Shown: positions 7,970 to 15,396, numbered from the stretch's first letter. The stretch is DNA of 30,333 nucleotides from Lachnospiraceae bacterium (GCA_009774465.1 VSNT01000031.1:1-30333); one strand, 5' to 3'. A program made the numbers and translations. Notes: generated from the letters alone by a model not told the origin.

Positions 7970-9506
7970 CCCGTAACCATTCTCCTTTTCTCATTACCAT
8001 CAACGCCACTGTCCTTCCATAAGACAAAAGCACCTGAAATTCCTCCCGTTTAAAACTGTAAATTAAAAATACAACGCCGGAAACCAGTACGCTGATAATT
8101 CCCTTAAGCAAAACACCAACTATCCCGCCAACGCCAATCAATCCTGCCAAAGCCGCAGTTCCCAAAGAGATACCTGCAAAAATACACAACCGAACCGCAA
8201 AGCGGAGATAATACTCTGCCGGAGTTTTTTTCGTATAATGCTTATAAACCACTACTGTTCTTCCCATAAAAATCAAAAGATGGCCTGCCACTGTCCCCAC
8301 CATAACTCCCGCTACCCCCATAGGCTTTGCAAGAAGAAGGGTAAACGCAACATTTACCACCGCTGCCGCAATCATATAGTTTCTGTCGCTTTCAAAATGC
8401 CCCAGCGTGTTTCTGAAATAATTCATCGGGTTATTACAGATGGACACAAACACATTTAAGGAAAGAAGGAACAAAAACAAAAAGGGTAACTGAAAGTTCT
8501 TATTTTTCAGCCAGAACAAAATAAAGTCCTGCCCCACAACTACCATTCCAACTGCCGCTGTCAACCCTAAATAAAATCCCACCAGATCCAGGGCATAAAA
8601 GAAACTGATACCCTTTTTGGTATCCTTATCATAGACCATATTTCCAATACTGGCCTGCAGCGCCTGAAAAATTGAAAGAATAAACTCCTGGATTTTGGAG
8701 GATATCATCTGATAATTATTGACCAGTCCAACAGCGCCTACTCCTAAAACCGCTGTGATAATAATGCTGTCTGAGCTTCCATAAATGGTACCTGCAATTT
8801 TGGTTGCCATCATGTTTTTCACATCATACCAGAGATTTAATTTCTTAAAATCTTCCCTGGTTACCTTTGTTTTCACAATGTCAGGAAAACTTTTCTTTGA
8901 CCGCCACGCAATGATCAAATTGGAAATCACATTATTTAAAATCCCTACAATCAGATAGGCAATATAATTTTTTAAAACCACCAGCACCGCTATTTTGCAA
9001 CAGGTAGAAATAATAGTCATAATCGTATCTACCATAGTGCAGAAATATATTTTCTGATAGGTAACGAAAAGGATTCTGCGGTATGCAAAGAAATACGTAC
9101 AGAGAGTCGCCATAAGCTGCAGAAAATAAATCGTATAGATAAACTTCCAGCTCTCCGAATTATCTTTTAAAATCACCGGAAGAAAAAAACTGACTACAAC
9201 TCCTGCTGCCAGAACAAAAGCACCCACCACCTTATAAATCAGCTTGTACATGTAAAGCAGCCTGCAAATCTGCTCCTTATTGTCCGTTGCAATCTCGCTG
9301 TACATATGGTAAGTGATAATACCTGCAATTCCCATTTCCGAAAGGGTTAAAAAAGAAAAAATAGAGGTAAACAGCCCGTCATATCCCAGATAATCTATTT
9401 TCAAAGAATCCAGAAAAAGACGTCTGGTCACCAAACTGAGCACTGCAATCAAAAGGGCCGAGCCCCAGATATATATTAAATTTACAATGGAATTTTTAAT
9501 TCTCAT
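7950..9506 (-). CDS. Wzx-type polysaccharide flippase (MVF/PST family)
   Basis: 518 residues from ATG 9504-9506. The upstream AAAGGCATAGGAA lies at the end of the MBOAT gene and can serve as ribosome binding site. The protein has about 14 hydrophobic segments. Its opening (MRIKNSIVNLIYIWGSALLIAVLSLVTRR, split here only by reading) is typical of oligosaccharide flippases, with RR after the first membrane segment, then a motif like LGYDGLFTSIFSFLTLSEMG corresponding to the family's YLG-x-GL-x-x-x-x-x-x-LSLAELG pattern. It moves undecaprenyl-linked repeat units outward. It sits between the MBOAT gene (14-base gap) and the polymerase (20-base overlap), the usual arrangement in a Wzx/Wzy locus. 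Confidence 0.92.
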   Translation of the reverse strand: MRIKNSIVNLIYIWGSALLIAVLSLVTRRLFLDSLKIDYLGYDGLFTSIFSFLTLSEMGIAGIITYHMYSEIATDNKEQICRLLYMYKLIYKVVGAFVLAAGVVVSFFLPVILKDNSESWKFIYTIYFLQLMATLCTYFFAYRRILFVTYQKIYFCTMVDTIMTIISTCCKIAVLVVLKNYIAYLIVGILNNVISNLIIAWRSKKSFPDIVKTKVTREDFKKLNLWYDVKNMMATKIAGTIYGSSDSIIITAVLGVGAVGLVNNYQMISSKIQEFILSIFQALQASIGNMVYDKDTKKGISFFYALDLVGFYLGLTAAVGMVVVGQDFILFWLKNKNFQLPFLFLFLLSLNVFVSICNNPMNYFRNTLGHFESDRNYMIAAAVVNVAFTLLLAKPMGVAGVMVGTVAGHLLIFMGRTVVVYKHYTKKTPAEYYLRFAVRLCIFAGISLGTAALAGLIGVGGIVGVLLKGIISVLVSGVVFLIYSFKREEFQVLLSYGRTVALMVMRKGEWLRDDTADK

Positions 9507-9520
9507 TTCCTATGCCTTTC

Positions 9521-11143
9521 TCAAAAGCCCTGATAAATAAACTCCGCCGCGCTGTATCCGGGCCCGTAATATCCAAGGAGAATCGTGTAAAATAAAAGCG
9601 CATACCAGATCAGCCACCTCACCGGCAGCTTTCTTTGACTAATACTTTCCCTGATTTTCATTCCTTTTTCCTGCAAAATAGAAATCGCAAATAAAATCCC
9701 CAGCGAAACCACTGCAATGGTCATCTCTATCCAGTCAAGCCCCAGCGTAAAAAGACTGCCATCAAAAAACACTCCCGGATGGAAAGAAGTAAACATACTT
9801 TTTAACATGGAGACCGCTGTTCCCGCGCTGTCCGCCCGAAAGAACACAAACCCGATATTCACAAGGAAAAAGGTTCTTACTATTCTAAAACCGTCCACCC
9901 ATCTACTCCTGGGATTGATATGACATTTTTCCATAAAAACCTGAAAGAAAGGCGTGAGCAGTTCGCCCATTACAATATAAAACCAGTGCAGCAGGCCGGA
10001 ACCAATTACATACTTCCAGTCTCCCCCATGCCAGATTCCCACCGTAAACCATAAAAGAAACATGGCAAGAAAGGTGGTAAGCTGTTTTCCTCTTTTCTTT
10101 CCCAAACGCTTTTTTAAATTTTTTCCCAGCTTTGTAAATGCGCTTGTCCGAAGCAGAGGATAAAAAACATACTCCTTCATCCATACGCCAAGGGTAATAT
10201 GCCATCTTCTCCAATATTCGGAGATGTTTTTTGAAAAATAAGGCGTCTCAAAATTTTCCGGCATTTTCAGCCCAAAGGTCTGAGACATGCCAAGCACAAT
10301 ATCCATGCTGCCGGAAAAGTTCGTATAAAGCTGAAAAGCAAAACAAATGGTTGCAAACCATAAATAAACTCCACCATACTGCCCGTAATCTCCGTAAACC
10401 GTATTCACCACCAGATTCATTCTCTCGGATATTACCAGCGTTTTAAAAAAACCCCACAGCATACGCTGCATTCCAAAAGTCACCTGTTTATAATCCAAAG
10501 CATGGGGCTTAAAAAACTGTTCCCCATCCTCCCGGTAGCGCATAATCGGCCCCGACAAAATGACCGGAAAATACATTCCATACAAAGCCAGTTTGAAAAA
10601 GTTTTTCTGAGGAACCGCAATGCCATTATAAACATCTATCACATATCCAAGAATAGAAAAGGTATAAAAGGAAATCCCCAGCGGCACCATAAAATGAAAA
10701 GCGGTAATTACTTCTCCTGTCCCTCCAAAAAGCTTTGAAAGCCCATTTACGGTATGAATCCCAAAATTCACATATTTTAGTAGAAATAAAATGCCAATCT
10801 GCAAAACAATAACCATAACAAGAGTAGCTTTTCTCCTGCTGCCGGAAATTTCATTTCCTCCATTTTCCTGCTCTCCGCCTGGCTTCTGATCGCCACTGCT
10901 CTCTCTCAGATTCCGGTTTCTCCCGCTTTGTCCGTCTCCACTCATAATACGGATTCCCATATAGGCAGACAAACAGGAAATAATCGGATACAAAATAAGT
11001 ATTCCATTTCCTGAAAGCAGATAATATGCTATACTTGAAAAAAGAAGCACACACCACTGCGCCTTCTTTGGCACAAGATAGTACAAAAAAAGCAGGCACA
11101 CATAAAAGCATAAAAAATAAAAGGATGTAAATGTAGCTCCCAT
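9521..11143 (-). CDS. MBOAT-family membrane O-acyltransferase (second copy)
   Basis: 540 residues from ATG 11141-11143, with AAAGGG upstream. MBOAT landmarks are PLGISFYTFSILGYVIDVY (about residue 154), QLYTNFSGSMDIVLGMS (about 271), YWRRWHITLGVWMKEYVFYP (about 310, His315) and FTVGIWHGGDWK with the presumed catalytic His372. It differs clearly from the MBOAT at the left edge, so two different acylations may occur. A hydrophilic loop at residues 68-106, rich in Gly, Glu, Arg and Asn, is longer than usual. The gene is followed at once by flippase and polymerase. With the FkbH-like and ACP genes upstream, it is the best candidate here for transferring an ACP- or CoA-borne acyl group to the glycan. 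Confidence 0.93.
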   Translation of the reverse strand: MGATFTSFYFLCFYVCLLFLYYLVPKKAQWCVLLFSSIAYYLLSGNGILILYPIISCLSAYMGIRIMSGDGQSGRNRNLRESSGDQKPGGEQENGGNEISGSRRKATLVMVIVLQIGILFLLKYVNFGIHTVNGLSKLFGGTGEVITAFHFMVPLGISFYTFSILGYVIDVYNGIAVPQKNFFKLALYGMYFPVILSGPIMRYREDGEQFFKPHALDYKQVTFGMQRMLWGFFKTLVISERMNLVVNTVYGDYGQYGGVYLWFATICFAFQLYTNFSGSMDIVLGMSQTFGLKMPENFETPYFSKNISEYWRRWHITLGVWMKEYVFYPLLRTSAFTKLGKNLKKRLGKKRGKQLTTFLAMFLLWFTVGIWHGGDWKYVIGSGLLHWFYIVMGELLTPFFQVFMEKCHINPRSRWVDGFRIVRTFFLVNIGFVFFRADSAGTAVSMLKSMFTSFHPGVFFDGSLFTLGLDWIEMTIAVVSLGILFAISILQEKGMKIRESISQRKLPVRWLIWYALLFYTILLGYYGPGYSAAEFIYQGF

Positions 11144-11177
11144 AAACGGAACCCTTTCTAAAAATTGATAAATACAC

Positions 11178-11199
11178 CGGACTTTTCCCTTAAAGTCCG
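11178..11199. other. Hairpin directly before the VOC gene's ribosome binding site
   Basis: CGGACTTT (11178-11185) and AAAGTCCG (11192-11199) form a perfect 8-bp stem with a 6-base loop. It ends one base before the AAGGAG that serves the VOC gene. In the 70-base divergent gap it could tune translation of the VOC mRNA, or act as a weak attenuator of minus-strand readthrough into the MBOAT gene; no U-tract is present on either side. Confidence 0.45.
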
Positions 11200-11212
11200 T
11201 AAGGAGTTTTCA

Positions 11213-11614
11213 ATGAATACTTTAAAAATACACCATATTGGCTATTTAGTCAAAAAAATAAATGCGGCAGTAAAGGAATTTGAACATCTTGGGTTTACCC
11301 AAACCCAAGATATCACCTATGATGACTACCGCAAAGTTAATATTTGTTTTCTTGAAAAAGACGGCTATACCATAGAGCTGGTCTCCCCCACAGACGACAC
11401 CTCCGTAGTGGCAAGCCTTCTGAAAAAATACAAAAACAGCCCCTATCACATCTGCTATGAATCGGAACACTTTGAGGAAGATTTTGCAAGACTGCAGGAA
11501 GAAGGCTATACCGCTATCGACCTTCCCACCCCCGCACCTGCAATTGACTCCCTTCCGGTAGCATTCCTGATGAATGCAAAACTTGGCATGATAGAGCTTT
11601 TAAAAAAGCCCTAA
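11213..11614 (+). CDS. VOC (glyoxalase/bleomycin-resistance fold) protein, methylmalonyl-CoA-epimerase-like
   Basis: 133 residues from ATG 11213, with AAGGAG at 11201-11206. An in-frame ATG at 11165 lies upstream, but it has no ribosome binding site and would add unconserved residues, so I reject it. The expected metal ligands of a vicinal-oxygen-chelate enzyme are visible: His8 in KIHHIGY, Glu in GYTIELVSP, His in SPYHICYES and Glu in LGMIELL. Members isomerise or epimerise CoA- or carrier-bound acids, among other reactions. The gene is on the opposite strand to the genes on both sides, and its stop codon overlaps that of the ACP gene by four bases. Its link to FkbH and ACP suggests a role with the carrier-bound acyl group, which is inference. 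I see no convincing promoter for it. Confidence 0.85.
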   Translation: MNTLKIHHIGYLVKKINAAVKEFEHLGFTQTQDITYDDYRKVNICFLEKDGYTIELVSPTDDTSVVASLLKKYKNSPYHICYESEHFEEDFARLQEEGYTAIDLPTPAPAIDSLPVAFLMNAKLGMIELLKKP

Positions 11615-11850
11615 ATCTGGCTTAAAATAATATCCACCATCTCTCCCACATTTTTCATGGTGACAACCTGCCCCATGTTAAATTTCATGCCAAATTCCTG
11701 CTCAACTGCCGCAATCAGATTAATATGCTCCAAAGAATCCCAATCCTCAATATCATCCGAGGTAGTCTCATCATTTACCTCAATACTCTCATCATCAAAC
11801 ACATCCCGAAACACCTCATTTAAAGTTTCATACACTTCTTCCCTTGTCAT
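11611..11850 (-). CDS. Acyl carrier protein
   Basis: 79 residues from ATG 11848-11850, with AAAGGAAGGAAA upstream. The longer open frame to 11940 adds Lys/Phe-rich sequence encoded by a palindrome and is not plausible. The protein is acidic and has the phosphopantetheine attachment motif DWDSLEHINL with Ser39. It is a stand-alone carrier, not the housekeeping fatty-acid ACP judging by its place beside an FkbH-like gene. FkbH-type enzymes load carrier proteins with a glyceryl group from 1,3-bisphosphoglycerate in polyketide pathways, so a glyceryl-ACP role is a reasonable guess. Convergent with the VOC gene, sharing four bases at the stops. Confidence 0.93.
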   Translation of the reverse strand: MTREEVYETLNEVFRDVFDDESIEVNDETTSDDIEDWDSLEHINLIAAVEQEFGMKFNMGQVVTMKNVGEMVDIILSQI

Positions 11851-11882
11851 CTCATTTCCTTCCTTTCTTTCTCTTAATTTTC

Positions 11883-11934
11883 CAGGTAATAACGAAAGAA
11901 AAAAATGAAATTTTTTGTATTTCGCTATTACCTG
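11883..11934. repeat. Short palindrome with the same end motif as the larger repeat family
   Basis: CAGGTAATAACGAAA (11883-11897) is inverted as TTTCGCTATTACCTG (11920-11934) with one mismatch. The centre is also partly self-complementary (AAAAAA / TTTTTT). The same end motif, CAGGTAATTACGAAA, begins the larger palindrome at 22151, so this may be a collapsed relative or the outer end of the neighbouring element. Confidence 0.65.
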
Positions 11935-11965
11935 CCTCAAACATACTAATTAATGTAACGTTGCT

Positions 11966-12120
11966 GAATCTTCCGGCAATATTTCCTGTGAGAATCCCTG
12001 ATATGCCATGAAACCAGGACCATAAATCATGCCGGCCCCTGCCGGCATGATTTTGCTTTTCTGGGCCTGGCGGAATGCCCGGCATATAGGATTCGAACAG
12101 AAAATATTGCCGGAAGATTC
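11966..12120. repeat. Large structured palindromic repeat, copy 1
   Basis: Outer arms 11966-11988 and 12098-12120 are complementary at 22 of 23 positions. Inside, AATCC..ATATGCC pairs with GGCATATAGGATT, CCAGGACC pairs with GGGCCTGG, and a perfect 13-bp hairpin caps the structure (12024-12036 with 12041-12053, loop CCCT). An asymmetric unpaired core remains: ATGAAA on one side and CGGAATGCCC (12071-12080) on the other. A diverged second copy in the same orientation lies at 22151-22360. It fills most of the 277-base gap between the FkbH-like stop and the ACP start. It could be a non-autonomous mobile element or a structured RNA. No transposase is present, and I do not recognise the family. Confidence 0.8.
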
Positions 12121-12127
12121 CCACCAC

Positions 12128-13939
12128 CTATTCATTAACCACAATCACACCATTCTTCTTCTCATAATCATCTTTTATATCAAACCGCCACACCGTATTG
12201 CCCTCTTTATCCTCTTCCACCTTAGTAAAGCCCTGAATTTCATAAAAATTCCTGACCATACCATTTTTGGGTGTAGGATAATAATAACCCATAATCTGTA
12301 AAATTCCTTTTTCCCGTCCGGCTTCCACCAGTGCATCCATCATGGCAAATTCCATATCCCGTTTCAGCACCCGGCAGCTCATCAGCCACAACTCCACATG
12401 CAGGATATCTCCCTCGATCCGCCCGACCACCAGGGACACCACTCCGTTATCCCCAAACTTATCCGTCAGTCTTCCATATAAGGTAATATACCCGGGATCC
12501 ACTGCGATCTTTTCAATTTCCGCCTGTGTAAACCGTCTGGTAGTTAAATTAAACTGATTGCTCTTATTGGTAAGCTGGGCAATCCTTGAGAAATGCACCG
12601 GATCAAAACCTGCAATTACCGCCTTCATCTCCAGAGACTTTAAAAATTCCCTGTAATCTCCAAAGCTCTCCTCCTGACTTTTTCTAAGAGCGTTTGCCTT
12701 ATACATTTCATTTCGTTTTTTATCATCTTCGGAAAGGCTGATTACCTCAAAATAACCATTTTTATCTAAAATCTTAATAAACTTATCCGGTGCCAGCGCT
12801 TCCCCCCGGGTGATTTCCGGAACTGCTGCCTCGGGCACCTGGGTTCTTACAATCTCCCGCTCTCTGGGATTATCATCCACAAAGACAAGGGCATCTTTTC
12901 CTATGTTAAGCGCAGAAGCAATTTCCGCCATATTCTGGCTTTTCGGCTCCCAGTTTGCCTTAATCACGATAAAATCTTCCGGCTTTAATACGCCATCCGG
13001 ATGCTGCAGGCCTGCAATGGCATTTTCTTCCTCATTTTTGGAATTAACGTTCAGTAAAATCCCCAAATCCTTGTGAGCCTTAATATAAGACTGGAATTCC
13101 TGATAAACCTGTCCCATAGGAGTTTCCTGACCAAGCTCAAGATTTTCCGGTCCATCATCTCCCACAATGCCTCCCCATAAGGTATTATCCAAATCCAACA
13201 CCAGTGCCTTTTTATTTTTTCCAAATACCGCCTTAATCATGTGGCATAAATTATAAGAAAACTCCGGAATTGCCTGCATACTCATGGCATACTTATACAT
13301 ATGCCAGTAAGAAGAATCCGCCCACCGGTCTAACCCATAGGAAGCCGCCACATAATTGATATCATTTAAGTAAAAATTTTCATGACTTTCCGCATACTCT
13401 GCAAACATCAGATTCAATTTGTTTATAAATGCAATTTTTCCATGAAAATCCACTGCTTCCCGGTTTCCCATAAGGCGGTATCCGGGATATTCAAAATTGT
13501 TTTGAATGACAGGACAATGATAGTCTTTCGCCAGCTTGTCCCACATTACTTCAAAATGCCGGTACTGGTGGCTTAACTTATCCTGCACCTGCTCTCTTCC
13601 ATCCTCGAAAGCCGGATACATGGTTATGTTCCGGCTGGTGGTATGAATATAAATCAAATCTGGCGCAAATGCTCTAAGCTCCCCATTGTCAAACATGGCA
13701 TCCTGCCAGTATTGGGCATACTCGGACTCGTAAAATTCCGCCTCTATCCCCTGATCTAAAAGAAACAAATCCAAAATACGGATAATATCATGGGTAGTGC
13801 TGCCGCCAAGAACCGCTATCTTTTTCTTTAAAAACTGCTTTCCGCCTGCCCCGCCCCTGCCCTCAAGCAGTTCCCGGCGGATGCGTTTTGATTTCTTTAA
13901 AATATAGTCACTGTCAAATGGATATTCCAATTTCCGCAA
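12128..13939 (-). CDS. FkbH-like HAD-IIIC family protein (acyl-carrier loading enzyme)
   Basis: 603 residues. The start is TTG (13937-13939) with GAGAGGA eight bases upstream; no nearby ATG fits. Residues 40-240 resemble an SGNH-type N-terminal domain (GGSTTHD at 45-51). The HAD core has DLDNTLWGG (Asp249, Asp251, Thr253), LLNVNSKNE (Ser/Thr motif) and FVDDNPRERE (acidic motif). The C-terminal part (about 420-590) looks like a GNAT domain. In macrolide pathways FkbH removes phosphate from 1,3-bisphosphoglycerate and passes the glyceryl group to an ACP. The ACP gene follows here after the palindromic repeat. It is the first gene of the minus-strand polysaccharide run and has its own promoter at 13978-14007. 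Confidence 0.92.
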   Translation of the reverse strand: MRKLEYPFDSDYILKKSKRIRRELLEGRGGAGGKQFLKKKIAVLGGSTTHDIIRILDLFLLDQGIEAEFYESEYAQYWQDAMFDNGELRAFAPDLIYIHTTSRNITMYPAFEDGREQVQDKLSHQYRHFEVMWDKLAKDYHCPVIQNNFEYPGYRLMGNREAVDFHGKIAFINKLNLMFAEYAESHENFYLNDINYVAASYGLDRWADSSYWHMYKYAMSMQAIPEFSYNLCHMIKAVFGKNKKALVLDLDNTLWGGIVGDDGPENLELGQETPMGQVYQEFQSYIKAHKDLGILLNVNSKNEEENAIAGLQHPDGVLKPEDFIVIKANWEPKSQNMAEIASALNIGKDALVFVDDNPREREIVRTQVPEAAVPEITRGEALAPDKFIKILDKNGYFEVISLSEDDKKRNEMYKANALRKSQEESFGDYREFLKSLEMKAVIAGFDPVHFSRIAQLTNKSNQFNLTTRRFTQAEIEKIAVDPGYITLYGRLTDKFGDNGVVSLVVGRIEGDILHVELWLMSCRVLKRDMEFAMMDALVEAGREKGILQIMGYYYPTPKNGMVRNFYEIQGFTKVEEDKEGNTVWRFDIKDDYEKKNGVIVVNE

Positions 13940-13977
13940 AATTATAATCCTCTCTTTGCATATACATCAGTTCTTTT

Positions 13978-14007
13978 ATTCTAACACTGCTGTTCTAAGT
14001 TTGTCTA
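13978..14007 (-). promoter_or_regulatory. Promoter with extended -10 for the FkbH-like gene and polysaccharide run
   Basis: On the minus strand, TAGACA (14002-14007), an 18-base spacer and TAGAAT (13978-13983) preceded by TGT, an extended -10. The start point would be near 13971, about 32 bases before the TTG start codon. Confidence 0.72.
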
Positions 14008-14045
14008 TGCAAAGCAGTCAGAAAATCTTCTAATCTTTACACGAG

Positions 14046-14117
14046 TTAAGTTACTTTTTCATCAAGCTCCTCATAAAAAAGTGGCAGATAGCTCAATCTG
14101 TACTTTTTACTGAACAT
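14046..14117 (-). pseudogene. Remnant of a RelE/ParE-family toxin gene (first 23 codons)
   Basis: ATG 14115-14117 opens a 23-codon frame with the sequence MFSKKYRLSYLPLFYEELDE followed by KVT and a stop. This matches the usual opening of RelE/ParE-type toxins, where a basic N-terminus leads into a strand and the first helix. After the stop, the same frame has another stop and then a further open stretch (RLEDFLTALHRQT), suggesting decay by deletion. The start overlaps the end of the antitoxin-like frame, which is normal for type II modules. Too short to be functional. Recognition is by motif only. Confidence 0.6.
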
Positions 14118-14214
14118 TTATCTTCCTCCGCAGTCCTCCAAAAACTTCCTCATGGCTCATCCGCGCATCATTTGCAGCCGCAGCATCTGCTTCCCATAAT
14201 TGGTAACTCATCAT
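14107..14214 (-). pseudogene. Remnant or short form of a type II antitoxin gene
   Basis: A 35-codon frame from ATG 14212-14214 reads MMSYQLWEADAAAANDARMS and continues HEEVFGGLRRKINVQ to a stop at 14107. The segment SHEEVFGGLRRKI is what I expect at the C-terminus of Phd/YefM- or RelB-type antitoxins. The DNA-binding N-terminal domain is missing. The frame upstream is closed by a TAA after seven codons. It overlaps the toxin remnant by 11 bases. No clear ribosome binding site. Probably a decayed module; the flanking promoter-like site at 14246-14282 may be left over from it. Confidence 0.5.
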
Positions 14215-14233
14215 CAACAAATCAACTTCTTAA

Positions 14234-14282
14234 GTCTCAAGTCAGTCTCAAAATTATATCAAAAAATGTGACTGGTTTGAGA
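14234..14282 (-). promoter_or_regulatory. Possible old toxin-antitoxin promoter/operator
   Basis: On the minus strand, TATAAT (14253-14258) is preceded by TGA, an extended -10, but there is no good -35. It is flanked by an inverted pair, TCTCAAA (14246-14252) and TTTGAGA (14276-14282). AGTCTCAA is also repeated directly 11 bases apart (14233-14240 and 14244-14251). Self-regulated antitoxin operons have this kind of layout; the assignment is inference. Confidence 0.4.
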
Positions 14283-14332
14283 TTTTACTCATTTCCACCT
14301 CCCTAAATACCCAAAAACAGAACCTCTGTTCC

Positions 14333-14360
14333 TTGACATTTTTCTGTTTTGTGGTATTAT
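14333..14360 (+). promoter_or_regulatory. Near-consensus promoter of the Abi gene
   Basis: TTGACA (14333-14338), a 16-base spacer and TATTAT (14355-14360) preceded by TGG, an extended -10. Transcription would begin near 14367, leaving a leader of about 70 bases before the Abi start codon. Confidence 0.82.
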
Positions 14361-14366
14361 TTATTT

Positions 14367-14423
14367 AACATCTCCCTCAGGCCTCTGTGGAAACGCACGC
14401 ACACTTGAGGGCGTTTTGTTTAT
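14367..14423 (+). ncRNA. Structured leader RNA of the Abi gene, H-type pseudoknot candidate
   Basis: CCTCA (14375-14379) pairs with TGAGG (14406-14410). The loop contains AAACGC (14391-14396), which is perfectly complementary to GCGTTT (14411-14416) immediately after the first stem. The two helices abut, forming an H-type pseudoknot just ahead of the AAGGAG at 14424-14429. From memory, structured RNAs are known upstream of AbiF-type genes (an abiF RNA motif has been described); I cannot confirm that this one fits that model. It could control translation, or act as an RNA antitoxin to the HEPN protein. Confidence 0.6.
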
Positions 14424-14436
14424 AAGGAGCAATAAT

Positions 14437-15318
14437 ATGGCAGATAAGGATTTTAAAACAATTGAAGAACAGTTGGAAATCCTCCGTTCCCGCGGTCTCA
14501 CCATCAATGATGAATCCCAGGCAAAAGATTTTCTGCTGCACAATAATTACTACCGAATCAGCGGCTATTCGCTGACTCTCCGTAAAAATAATGTCTTTTC
14601 CAAATCTGCTGCATTTCAAAATATTGTTGATATTTATCGCTTTGACCATGAACTCAGGCACATCATTCTCCAATATCTTGAAATGATCGAAGTGCAGATG
14701 AAATCCGTATATGCTTATGAATTCACAAAAGTTTGCGGTCCTGTCGGCTATCTTGACCATAATTTTTTTACCAACAAAATCAAACACAAAGAAATCATCA
14801 CCAAAGCGGAGCAGCAGAAAATGAGTCGTCTCCCCCATGAAGCCTATCTGAAGCACTTTGTGAATGATCTACAGCAGGATATTCCCTTATGGGCATACGT
14901 TGATTTATTTACCATAGCCGACATCTCGTTTTTATACTCTATTTCTGAGCAACCCATCAAGAATGCTGTTGCTCATACTTTTGGTCTGACTATGAACAAG
15001 GGGGCTTCTATCCTCGGAAGCTACATGCACAGTATGACCATCATCCGCAATCTGTGTGCACACGGAAGCCGGATCTATAACCGCCTTTTTGAGCAGAAGC
15101 CCTCCCTCAACAAAAGAGAAAAGGCGCTGCTGATGAGGGACAGCAACGGAAATATTGACAATGCACATTTTTATGGTTTCCTGCTCGTCATGAAACGACT
15201 GCTTCCTGCCGAAAAATTTAATGAAATGAAGAAATCCATCATTGCATTGACAGAAAAGTATCCCTTTGTCCGAATGGATTATTACGGTTTCCGCAGTGAC
15301 TGGCAGCAAAAAATATAA
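14437..15318 (+). CDS. Abi_2 (AbiD/AbiF-like) abortive-infection protein with HEPN motif
   Basis: 293 residues from ATG 14437, with AAGGAG at 14424-14429. A TTG seven codons earlier lies in the pseudoknot and is rejected. The family hallmark near the N-terminus is present (NNYYRISGYSLTLR, residues 36-49), as is FDHELRHIILQYLEMIEVQMK (about 69-89). The presumed RNase motif of the HEPN fold, R-x4-H, is Arg204 to His209 in IRNLCAHGSRIYNR. Abi_2 proteins are linked to phage resistance and are thought to cleave or act on RNA and halt growth on infection. It stands alone as a monocistron with its own promoter, structured leader and terminator, beside a decayed toxin-antitoxin remnant, which suggests an acquired defence patch. 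Confidence 0.93.
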   Translation: MADKDFKTIEEQLEILRSRGLTINDESQAKDFLLHNNYYRISGYSLTLRKNNVFSKSAAFQNIVDIYRFDHELRHIILQYLEMIEVQMKSVYAYEFTKVCGPVGYLDHNFFTNKIKHKEIITKAEQQKMSRLPHEAYLKHFVNDLQQDIPLWAYVDLFTIADISFLYSISEQPIKNAVAHTFGLTMNKGASILGSYMHSMTIIRNLCAHGSRIYNRLFEQKPSLNKREKALLMRDSNGNIDNAHFYGFLLVMKRLLPAEKFNEMKKSIIALTEKYPFVRMDYYGFRSDWQQKI

Positions 15319-15396
15319 TAATATCTCTATAGCCGCATATACTATCTAGGACTTCTCCCACGAGTCGGTTTCCGGCGCAATACTGTGGGCGATCTG

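Noticed and set aside
11851..11940. Longer start for the acyl carrier protein
   Set aside because: The added residues come from the short palindrome at 11883-11934, and AAAGGAAGG precedes ATG 11850.
12086..12100. tRNA-like T-arm sequence (GTTCGAATCC on the minus strand; GTTCAAATCC in the second copy)
   Set aside because: No acceptor stem, anticodon arm or D-arm can be fitted around it, and the T-arm stem itself is absent. The bases are explained by pairing inside the palindromic repeat.
11950..12144. Small minus-strand frames across palindrome copy 1
   Set aside because: Codon content and the perfect inverted arms show they are by-products of the repeat; no ribosome binding site.
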